64,000 nt of DNA. Origin: Calamus simplicifolius. Lineage: Eukaryota > Streptophyta > Magnoliopsida > Arecales > Arecaceae. A program made the position numbers and the translations under genes. Shown in pieces: positions 26,601-38,600 of the stretch. The stretch lies in NCBI GenBank assembly GCA_900491605.1, contig UESW01004420.1:193796-257795 (forward strand), in the 5' to 3' direction. The notes beneath the pieces are model-generated. The model was not told the origin of the DNA and searched no databases. It was given only the letters and a program-made list of their open reading frames with translations. Position 1 is the first letter of the stretch, and every line of letters begins with the position of its first letter.

Positions 26601-29600
26601 ACAAATCTGTCAGGTGTCCTGAGTGCCTGCTTGCAAAACCAAAATGTCCAGATATCAAAACATGTTCTCTGGACTGCTACTCCCATAAATACGGAGGTGG
26701 GTGCCGAGTTCGTAAACCCGTTGGCCACGGCCTTGGATCTGGGTATCACGGCCCTCATTTCATCAAAGCTGGTGGTGTCATATGGAAGGAAGGACGAGCA
26801 CTTCAACCAACTTGTACGGAGCGGTGGGACAGCAATAATGGAAGTCTCACTAAAGCACTTCTCCAATTGGAAGCCATCAAAAAAAGAGGTGACATCATGA
26901 TCATAATTAAGGGGGTGGCAGAGGCCATGCTCTCTTCTCTCTCTCTCTCCCTTTCTGCCTGATGCACCCCAGAGGTAGGTCCCCAAAAACCTTCCACAAA
27001 AGGCCCCTACTTCACTCTCCAGATTCTTTGTTCCCAGCTTTAGCATTCGATCCGACCGTGGTCTCTCTGGCTATCTCTAGTGCAGACTCCTAGAGCATGT
27101 ATGTCCAGAAGGATGAGTCGGGTGGTGGGAATTGCGTCAACCAGAAGAAACCCCCGAGGCGATTATGAAGAAAAAGCTTCCAGGCCTCTAATCGGCGTCG
27201 ACATTGAACACAACGCAAAGGCCAAAAAGCTACAAAAGCTATGTACACTACACTTTGAGAAAAGTTCCTTTTCATTAATACTTGAATGCACTGCAGAAAG
27301 CCCGACTCCAGCAGCGTCAGCACAAAGATCGACTCCAGCAGCGTCAACACAAAGATCGACTCCAGCAACGTCGGCACAAAGACCGACTCTAGCGTTGGCA
27401 CAAAGATGACTCTGCATCGGCACCAAAGACCGACTCCGCATTGGCACAAAGACCGACTTCAGATCGGTACCAAAGACCGACTCCGCATTGGCACAAAGAC
27501 CGACTCCAGGTCGGCACCAAAGACCGACTCCGCATTGGCACAAAGACCGACTCCAGGTCGGCACCAAAGACCAACTCCAGCGTCGACACAGACCGACCCC
27601 AGCGTCGGCATCAACTTTGCCTCAACGGCTTCATCATAGCCTCAGTGGCCAATGGCCAACCGGATAAGACCCTTGTTTAAATTATACGCTTGCAATATAC
27701 TGCTAATCACTTTCAGCCATCCAAGAAGAAGCCTCAAGTCAACTCACAGTTAGGAGAGATTAATTCCCCAGCTCACAGTTGACGAGGCTAGCTGCTCCCA
27801 GCTGACCAAGAAAATACAAAGTCTAAAAGGCTCCTGATCATGACCTAAGCCCAACGCCAGGTCGGCACCAAAGCCCGATGCTAGGTCGGCACCTAAGCCC
27901 GAGCATGGTCCCAGCACCCTCAAGTCACCCTCCGGGATTCAAAAGCTCTCGACAGCCACAACTTTGCCTCAACGGCATCATCATAGCCTCAATGGCTTCA
28001 TCATGGCCTCAGCAGCATCATCACAGCCTCAACGACCTTATCTCAACCCCAGCGGCTTCATCTCAGCCTCAACAGCCCCAAGTCTGCCTTAACAACACCA
28101 AGTTGGTAGATAGCAGGGAGAGAAGACCCAATCAGCTCACAGCCGGAAGAGGTCAACTCCTGACTCATAGCTAACGGGCATCCACTTCCAGACTCTACGT
28201 CGAAGAGGATTACCGATTGCCCTCAGCCAATCAAAGGTAATCAACTTACCTCCAATATTGCTTAAAGTTCTTTGAGTTCTTCGAGTAGGCAAAAAGTCTA
28301 TACAAGACAGACAAAAATTATCCAAAGCAATGCAAAGGAAAAAGATACCTCTAAAAGGGGCCAGAGTGAAAAGACAAGTAATTCTATACTTCTTTCGCTT
28401 AGCGGATGCAAGAGATGCGATCGCTCAAGCTCAAAAGTATGGGAGGCATCTAATAGGGCCAATGAGCCCCATAGGAGAGGAGCCTCGTTGAGCCTTTGCC
28501 GCTAGCGTGCACCTATCTCAGAACATGACTAGGAGGCCATTGGGGGGACCATGAGTTTGATGGGAATGCTATTAAAATCCCACTCTCGCTGTCCCCTATT
28601 CTAGTTCTCCCTTTTTCGCCTTATGGGTTTTAGTGGGGTCTTAGCCAACAATGCCCATCCTTGCTTGTTGCCTCGAATCCTGAGATTGGCAAGATTCTGG
28701 CTCCGTAACACATCATGAGAGACGACAGCAAGGAAAGGAGGAAACAGTGAGCCTCCCGACTCCACTTTCGACCTTCTAGGCATCGGCACCTAGCTCCCTG
28801 ACCCGAAGTCGGCCCCGACTCCACGCAGTCAGTCCCGACTCCCCAGGCTCCATCCCATTGGATGTAAAGTGGATCTTTAAAAAGAAAAGAGGAGCGGATG
28901 GAAAGGTAAAGACCTTCAAAGCTAGACTGGCAAAGGGTTATACCTAAAAGGAGGGAGTTGAATATGAGGAGGCTTTCTCCCTAGTTGCCATGTTAAAGTC
29001 CATCCGCATTCTCTTATCCATAGCTACCTGTTTTGATTACGAAATATGGCAGATGGACGTCAAGACAACCTTTCTGAATGGTTATCTAGAGGAGTCCATA
29101 TATATGGAACAACCAGAGGGGTTCATTATTAATGATTAGGAGCAGAAAGTCTGTAAGCTTAACAGGTCCATCTATGGACTCAAACAAGCTACCAGGTCTT
29201 GGAACATTAGGTTTGATAAAACTATCAAAACTTATGGCTTCGAGCAGAATGTTGATGAACTTTGTGTATACAAACTTATTAATGAAAAAAGTATGATTTT
29301 TTGGTACTTTATGTAAACGATATTTTACTCATTGAAAATGACGTAAAATATTATCTAACGTAAAGATATGGCTAGCTGAACAATTCCAAATGAAAGATTT
29401 GGGAAAGGCGAGTTATATTCTTGGTATCCAGATCATTTGGGATAGGAAAAACAAACTCCTAACACTGTCTCAGGCATCTTATATCGATAAGGTGCTAGCT
29501 TATTTTTCGATGCAGAATTCCAAGAAGGGTCTTCTTCCGATCCGATATGGAATTGTTCTCTCTAAAGAATAGTGTCCTAAGACACCATAAGAAGAAGAGG

Positions 29601-32600
29601 ACATAAGGTGGATTCGATATGCATCGGCAGTTGAAAGTCTGATGTATGCCATGCTATGCACTAGACCAGACATCTACTATGCAGTGGGAGTTGTTAGTCA
29701 GTTCCAGTCAAACCCTGGGATAGAGCACTGGGTGGCAATAAAGCACACTCTCAAGTATCTTCGGAGAACGAGAAATTATATGCTTGTGTATTCAGGTGGA
29801 GACCTAAACCCCTTAGGATGCAATGATTCTGATTTTCAATCATATAAAGATATTCAAAAGTCGACGTCTGGATCAGTGTTCATAATTGATGGTGCAGCAG
29901 TTGTCTGAAGAAGTGTTAAACAATCTAGCATTGTTGACTCTACCATGGAAGCTAAGTACATAGCCGCTTGTGAAGCAGCTAAAGAATCAGTTTGGCTTAA
30001 AAAGTTATATACTGACTTGGAAGTTGTTTCATGAATGGATACACTATTGACAATATTCTCTGATAATAGTGGTGTCATGACTAATTCAAGAGAACCCAGA
30101 AGCCACAAAAGGGGCAAGCATATCGTGAAGAAATACCATCTCATCAGAGAGATCGTGCATCGAGGCGATGTTAATGTCATAAAGATAGCATAGGAACAAA
30201 ATCTAGCTGATCTATTCACAAAGACAACGTTCAACAAACATCTTGTAGAAATGGGATTAAAAGGCATGTCCCATCTGCTTTAGGGTAAGTGAGATATTAT
30301 TAGGAATGGTGCCCTTGAAATCAGATGTATTTGTACTTTTGATTTTCTGAAAAAGAAAGCATTTTTCTTCTATTCTTGTCTCTTTTATATTTTAATATAA
30401 ACAATGAATATTTATAAAAATCTAAAATATATTATGAGACTATAATTTTAGTATAATATATACAAGAGAATTGAAATTATGACTAATATATTTAAACATG
30501 TATTGATCAAAGTATGAATCTTCTATTGCTAATCACTAATATGGTCCATGAACATTATGAATGTGACAATCTTATCCGAATTGTTGTGTAAAGACACTTA
30601 ATGGAGGTATTCTATACAATAAAATTATATAGGACTTGGACCAACATAATTTGAATCTTTATTTAAGTACCATTATAAAGAATCAATTTATGTCATAAGA
30701 TGATCATATGTACATTGACCTTAATCCTGACTTAAGCACGGACCCTTTGATTGTGTTACTGAATCTTTTGATTTGTTCGTTCAAGCTTATTTGATGTTAG
30801 GCCCAATACTTACATTTTGAAGGTTCGATAACACATTGGGCTGGGAATGTGCTTTAAAGATATGAAATCCATGGCTTCTAAAAAGAAGCTTAAAATTAAT
30901 TTCCTTAAGTATTGATTAAGGAGCTAAACAATTATGTGCGCAAATTATGATTCGATCATGAATTAACTATTTAACTAATGAATCAATGATACTTAAGAAA
31001 TAAGAGATAATTAGAGGTAAAACGGTTATTTCACCTAGTTCTAATTATAAACTAATTATGGAGGGTTGAATTACATGTAATGATTATATCAGTGGATGAC
31101 TCAAGTTTTCGAGTAAAAATTAATCTATGATTTTTAAGAGTGCAGTCTGGAGTTTTTAGTAGAATAACTTCGAGATTAATAAACTGAATAAATAATCAAA
31201 AAGTTTTAATTGAGTTTATTCAAGTTTATTGGAGCTTGAAATTATGGGTCCATGGTTCCCACACCGTCTTACGTTAATCGCATCGAATACTCTTAGATTC
31301 AATAATTAATGTGATCAATTATTTATTTTTCTTAATAAAATGTTTATTGAAACTTTATAATAAAGAGTTTATTATGAAGAGAAATAATCAATTTGATTGA
31401 TTATTTTTCTCACATCTATTTTGTACAATAAATTAGTTATTAGATAAAATAAAAATATGTTTATACACATTGTTCATATAATAAGATGATATGAACGATG
31501 GTACATAAATGTTATTATGGGATATCACACAAAAGAATTTTTGCTCTTATAAATGGCACATATTTTGATTAATGGAGAGAAAATTTTTAATTTTTGATAT
31601 TTTTGATAGTATGATTATTGAAAATATTAAAAATAATTAATAAATTTGATTTATTTATAACTAATATTAGATATTTGAAATAAATAATATCTAAAATTAT
31701 TAAATAAGATTTGATAATTTAGATATTATTATATTTAATTTAGATATTATTTGTAAATTAGTTACAAATGAAAAAATAACCTTTTTCTTGATATGTTCAA
31801 GGGATTGGTGTGCATGTGTAGAGGATTGTCCTCAAATATGCACATGCGATCAAAATGGGTTGTAACAGATAAAGATTATTTAGATTAAATCAATTCAAAA
31901 TAAATAAATTAATTAATTAATTAGATTTTTTTATTCACCTAGAGCCCATAAATAGAGCATAAGGTGGACTTTCAAAGAGCATGACACAACAAAAGAAAAG
32001 TTCTTCTCTTCCTCTTTCTCCCGTACGTGCGCCAACCCTTTGTGGGAAATAGAGAAAAATAAAAGTAAGCCCACTCTTATAATTCGTATCGATCCTAAGA
32101 GAGGTGAGTAAGACCCTGGTTTCATTTTTATTTTGTAGGTATTTTTGTGACATATTGTTGCGGAAATCAAATCAATAAACAAATCAAAGCAATAAACAAA
32201 CAAAGGAATTTACGTGGTTCGATCATGGTGATCTACATCCACGGGCAAGGCAAATAAAATTCCATTAACAAAGAAGGAGATCTCAAACCCTTACAAAATC
32301 CTTACAGAAGTTTTCACACGTATATCTATATATATACGCCCCAAAAAAATACTTCCATAAAATAAACCCTAGCGGACCGGTTTGGTCCGGGCCCAACAAG
32401 AATATCGGGTCGGGTCAAAAACCCGGGCCCAATATATAAAATTCAAGACATATTTAACAAATCTCCACCTTGGCTTGAATTTAACAAACTAGAAGTTGAA
32501 CATATTCTCCCAGCATCCCTAAGCCTACGTGAGCTAACTCGGTGTAGGAAACAAGGGATGCAGCGAAAAACATATCCACTTCAGGAAACACAAAAATAGA

Positions 32601-35600
32601 ACTTTCATTCACCTCGCCACCAAGCCCCAGAAGGAGCAAACCTCAAACAAGCATGCCAATCTTCTCAAGTACCTTCTCAATATATCTCCTCTGTGAGAGA
32701 TATAACTTACCTGCTTTTCTGTCTCTCTGAATCTCCATTCCTAAGATCTTCTTGGCAGGACCCAGATCTTTCATTTCAAACTCCTTACTGAGACATTTCT
32801 TCAAGGTCAACACATCTGTCATGTTCTTTGCAGCAATAAGCATGTCATCCACGTATAAAAGGAGATAGACAAAGGATTTATCTGAAACTTTCCTGAAATA
32901 CACACAACTATCATAGCTGCTCCTATGATAACCGCTCCGTATCATAAAACTGTCGAATCTTTTATACCACTGTCTTGGAGACTGCTTCAAACCATACAAC
33001 GATTTCTTCAATCGACATACATGGTCTTCCTTGCCTTCTACATAATAGCCCTCAGGCTGGGCCATATAAATAGTCTCCTCAAGCTCACCATGCAAAAAGG
33101 CTGTCTTCACATCGAGTTGCTCAAGCTCTAAGTCAAATTGAGCAACTATAGCCAGCAACACACGAATAGAAGTGTGTTTCACAACAGGAGAGAACACTTC
33201 ATCATAATCAATTCCCTCCCTCTGATTGTAGCCTTTAGCTACAAGTCTTGCCTTGTATCTACCAATTTCAACGCCTGGAATACCTTCCTTTTTCTTAAAG
33301 ACCCATTTACACCCAATGGCTCTTTTTTCTTTAGGCAATGGCACCAAGTCCCAAGTCTGGTTCTTGTGAAGTGATTCCAGTTCTTCAGCCATAGCAACAG
33401 TCCACTTTTCTGATTCCGAACAAGTAACAGCTTCAGTATAGGTAGATGGTTCCTGAATACCCATATCTTCTGCTGTCGTAAGGGCATAAGCCACCAGATC
33501 AGAAAAGCCATATTTTTGAGGGGGTCGAATCTCCCTCCTTTCTCTGCCAGTAGCAATAGAGTATGGCTGCTCCACCTCATCTTGAGCTTCCTCATCTGAA
33601 CTAGAATCAATAGTGACAATTTGCTCACTCAAATCATTTTGAGAGCTCTTTTTTCGAAGCTCGACCTGAACCTCCACCTCATTTGTATCACTCTCATGTT
33701 TTCCTGCAGACTCATCAACAGCATTCCTTTGATCTAGCATAAACTTTTCATTAAAAGTAACATCCCTACTAATAATGAATTTAGGTGAATTAGGTTCTAT
33801 GCACCACAGACGATAACCCTTCACACCATCAGCATAACCAACAAAGATACACTTCTTTGCTCTAGGTTCAAGTTTACCATCCTTAACATGATAGTAAGCA
33901 GGGCATCCAAAAACCTTTAGATTTGAATAATCACAAGGCTTACCTGACCACATCTCAAAAAGAGTCTTGCATTCAATTGCTGTTGAAGGAGAACGATTAA
34001 CCAGATAGCAAGATGTGTTAACTGCTTCAGCCCAAAAAACCTTTTCCATGCCAGCATTAGAGAGCATGCATCTTGCCCTCTCCAATAGAGTTCTGTTCAT
34101 CCTTTCTGCCACTCCATTTTGCTGTGGAGTGTACCTGACTGAACGGTGTCTAACGATACCTGCATCTGCACAGAATTCATTAAAATCACCACCACAGAAC
34201 TCGAGACCGTTATCGGTCCTCAGACGTTTGATCTTCTTCCCTGTCTGATTCTCAACAAGGGCTTTCCACTTCTTGAAGGTTTCAAACACTTCACTTTTTC
34301 TTTTCAGAAAATAAACCCAAACTTTTCTGGAATAATCGTCAATAAATGTCACAAAGTAAAGAGCACCACCCTTAGATGGAACCTGTGCTGGTCCCCATAA
34401 ATCAGAATGAATGTAGTCGAGTGTACCCTTCGTTGAATGTGTGCCTGTACTAAAACTGACCTTGCACTGCTTGCCAAGAACACAGTGCTCACAGAAATCT
34501 AGTGAGGTTGTCCGCTCACCACATAGTAAACCACGTTTACTCAAAACTGTCATGCCACGCTCACTCATATGGCCCAAACGCATATGCCACAATTTTGTTC
34601 TATCATCAGCAGAAACAGAATTTGCTGTGCTAATCGAAGAACCCATAACTGTGCTACCCTGTAGATGATACAAGTGATTCACCTTGTTTCCTCTCATCAC
34701 AACTAGATTGCCTTTGGTGACTTTTAGAGCTCCACCTCCACCCGAGTACATACACCCAATGGAATCCAAACAGCTCAAAGAAATAAGGTTTCTCTTTAAG
34801 TCTGGTATGTGCCTAACTTCAGTCAAGGTTCTCACAACTTTGTCATGGCACTTAATCTGAACAGTACCAATTCCCACAATTTTGCATACTGCATCATTTC
34901 CCATAAAAACTGATTCACCATTCAATGGTTCGTATGTGGTGAACCATTCCCTATTTGGGCACATGTGATATGATGCTCCTGTATCCATTATCCAAACATC
35001 GTTTGAAAAACTAACAACAGAACATGTCGTAAGAACTCTGTCTGACACACTAGACTCATCTTTCTCAGCAATATTCGCCGCATCTTGACGTTGACTACGT
35101 TGCTTATCCTTTCTCTTGAGCACAGGACAATCTGACTTGTAATGTCCTTTCTTGTGACAATAGTAGCACTCAACGTTCGTCGTATCTCCAGGTGGCCTAG
35201 ATTTTGAACGACCAACAGATTTCTTTCTAAAAGCTTTATCCTTCTTCTTTGCCCTACCTCTCACGAATAAACCATCTGCCCTGTCTCCACTAGTATTTTC
35301 ATTCAATTTTGTTCTCAATTCTGCAGAATTCAAGGATGCTTTAACATCCTCTAGACTTATGGATTCACGTCCATAAAGCATCGAGTTCACAAAATTTTCG
35401 TATGAGGCAGGCAATGAGCATAACACAATCAAAGCTTGATCTTCTTCATCGAGTTTAATATCTAGATTTTTCATATCCATAACAATCTTATTAAACTCAT
35501 TCAAGTGTTCCTTAATAGGCGTACCTTCTCGCATCTTTAGGGTATAAAGACGCTGCTTCAAATAAAGTCTCGATGTTAAAGATTTCTTCATGTAGAGACT

Positions 35601-38600
35601 TTCCAGTTTCTTCCAAAGACCGGCAGCTGTTTCCTCATCTGCGACTTCTCGCAAAACATTGTCTTCTAGAGACAACTGGATCGCACTATGCGCCTTCTCA
35701 TCCATCTCTTCAATCTCAGCCGTGGTCATGTCATCTGTATAACTATTATCCAGTGCTCTGACAGAACCCTCTCGCTTCAATAAAGCCTTCATCTTTATTC
35801 TCCATAATCCGAAGTTGTTCTGTCCATCAAATGGTGCAATCTGAAACTTCAAAGATGACATCCCAAGAATTCCTAAGAACGAAACAATCTTTTCGTTTGG
35901 ATTGAAGAAGTAGAAGAGATCCTTGGAACAGTTTCACGGATGGAACAAAGGCTGAAATCCGGTGCAAAAGCCCCTGTATTAAAGGAGAGAAGATGTCCGG
36001 CCCGGCAGCAGTCGCCGATCAAAACCCAGAGAAATCCCAAAGAAAAAATGCCCTAACTCAGTTCCAAATATCACAGGAACAGCGATCCCGGTGCCCTCGA
36101 CCGCCTGCAAAGCCCTCGGATCCTTCCAAAATCCCAATCGAAACCTAGATCTCCCTCCTGGTTTCCTCCACGGGGCCGAGACCGCCAATTGGTGCGGCTA
36201 CACGAAACGAATCCCCGTTGACGTCAACTACACTGCCTGGGCTTCCAATAAGAACTTTGTAGTCGGAGATGTCCTCAGGTTTGCGTACAACGCGACCTCG
36301 CACAGCGTACTGGTGGTGCTGCCAGAGGACTTCGATGCGTGCAACACGGGGAACCCAGTTCATAGCTTCCACTCCGGCAACGATTCTCTCCCCCTCTCCT
36401 TGCCGGGTGACAACTACTTCATCTGTGGCGCCCCCGGTCACAGCGCCCTCGGCCAAAAGCTTCGCGTCTTTGTTCGCGGGAGGGTCGGTGGAGGCGGCAG
36501 GAGGCCAGGATGGAGATGAACCGGGTTGGCTTTTGGGCTTCTCGACCACGACCGGTTCCAACTAGATGCGGCGCGCAAAAAATAGTTAGGAAGAACAGTG
36601 GGGTTGTGCTCGCCTTCTTCCAACTCCAATCACCAAGCCCAAATCGCAGCAGAGACTTCAGATTCGGCAGGGAATCCCCGCCAAGGTAGAATCTCCTCAG
36701 ATCCTACGAATTCCAGCACAGATTCAGAGGGAATCGCCTCATTCTCAGATGGTGGAGAGATTCCCCCAAAACAAAAAAGAGCAAAGGAGTGGCAAAGAGA
36801 AGACTCCCCAAAGTTGCGCTCGCCTTCCTCCACAGCCGTCGCCCTCCAAGTCGCCGCAATGCTCAGATGAAGAAGAGGCGGAGACGATACAAGAAAAAAA
36901 AGATTAGGGTTAGGTTTATCCCCTCTTTTTTTTCAACAAAAAAATTATTTCCGAACCAAAAGCTCTGATACCAGTTTGTTGCGGAAATCAAATCAATAAA
37001 CAAATCAAAGCAATAAACAAACAAAGGAATTTACGTGGTTCGATCATGGTGATCTACATCCACGGGCAAGGCAAACAAAATTCCATTAACAAAGAAGGAG
37101 GAGATCTCAAACCCTTACAAAACCCTTACAGAAGTTTTCACACGTATATCTATATATATACGCCCCAAAAAAATACTTCCATAAAATAAACCCTAGCGGA
37201 CCGGTTTGGTCCGGGCCCAACAAGAATATCGGGTCGGGTCAAAAACCCGGGCCCAATATATAAAATTCAAGACATATTTAACAAATACCTTGGCCCGTAA
37301 ACTCTACCATGGGATTCATCCTTCATAGCTTCGAATCTGACAATAGAGCGCATCTACTCCTTTGAAACCTTAACACTTCAGTATGTTTTATGTATAGAAA
37401 AATTATATGATAATTTTTTTTTGATATAACGATATTAATTTTATGCATGTTAAACGATCTGCATGTTTTCGCTGCACATATATATAATAATATATAATTT
37501 TTTCATTCCATCGATGGCAGCATCCATGGGCCCTCAAATATTAGTCTCTCACACAAGATTCCCAGCATGCTTCTTTCACCTCCATTCTAGTCTCCTAGCA
37601 AGCCACACCATGACCACCCCTTAAGCACTTTGAAAGAACCAACTTGCTTGCTAGGACATGGACCTCTGCTGTAGCAGTCTTGAACCGGAGCCATATCTTG
37701 AATTATAAAGAAAACTAAATCAGCTATCCTTCCCTACCATGGCAATCCCTCAAAGAGCAAAAGACACCTAACCAGGTCTCCTCACCAAGGCAACCCACAT
37801 CTTGGGTTACCCAGGGGGGCCAAATTTTGAAAAAAGATCTAATTGGGACTTTGAACTCTACCATGGCAATTTGGACTTACTCTTTGAAGAATAAAAGAAA
37901 CTCTCCCTTTTTAAATTTGCATCCGCTCATTTGTGCGGCCTTGGCCAGGACTTTTCCATGCTGCTTTCCATTTATGATAAAATAATCCACAAATCAAAAC
38001 AAAATCATTAAGAAAGTCTGATTTTATAGTGAAACAAAGTTTAGAAATCATGGTATGACATAATATATAAGTTGTGTTATTGCAAGTGTGACCTACCGCC
38101 CATAGTGCTAATAGTATCAAATAATGCTTAAAACATATTGTTAATATACAGAACTTAGTTACACATCCCCTTATAATTCTCATCATGAATTTTGATATTA
38201 GAAATGTTGAGGTGTGAATATTTGTATAGCAATGTCTTTCAAGATGTGTGACACACATACTAAAGTCAACACATACTAAATTTTTTTAAGAGGAAGGGCA
38301 TGAGACTCATGCACACTATAATTTATCAGGATTGAATACTTATAGATGCATCACTCTCAAGAATGGCATGATACACCAATGAATTCCACTCCATACCTGC
38401 ACCAAACCTAGACTTGATGATGATGCATGCTAAGTCTTAATTCACTAGACACCAAATGTATCGATACTACTAAGATGGCAAACCTTGTTCTCAAGACTTA
38501 ACTTAAAATCTCTAGTAGTCTAGTTGCCATGCAGACGAATGTAATCATTGGAGCTATTTCCAACAACCTAATGATCCTAAATTTCTATGAATTAGTTAAG

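Larger units (their letters stand above)
23644..28857 (+). mobile_element. Non-coding LTR element D (LARD-like), 3' end lost
   Basis: The first 410 bp (TGATGGGGCCAATGAGCCCC..) recur in direct orientation at 28451-28857. A purine tract AAAAGTATGGGAGG (28433-28446) precedes the second copy, as expected before a 3' LTR. The left LTR probably runs to CGATAACA near 25814 (about 2.17 kb), followed by GCGCCAGGAAGGGGG in primer-site position. The interior has only a gag-like remnant and minisatellites, with no pol domain, so I call it a large non-autonomous derivative. The second LTR copy is cut at 28857. Confidence 0.75.
32156..37283 (-). mobile_element. Copia LTR retrotransposon C (same family as B)
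   Basis: LTRs at 36977-37283 (5' in its own direction) and 32156-32459 (3') differ by two substitutions and a 3-bp indel, so it is young. Primer site, leader, gag-pol and polypurine tract are all in order. Unlike B, its flanking pentamers (CATAT left, AATAC right) do not match. The leader carries a host-derived insert, and pol has lost 762 bp in frame. It lies in the transcribed direction of the NPY gene, inside its first intron. Confidence 0.95.

Noticed and set aside
26528..27046. 172-codon minus ORF in D
   Set aside because: No recognisable domain, overlapped by a plus-strand frame, and inside a decayed non-coding element.
36145..36561. Minus-strand 138-codon ORF in the leader of C
   Set aside because: It is the antisense of the captured phytocyanin domain; GC-rich third positions leave the other strand open by chance.
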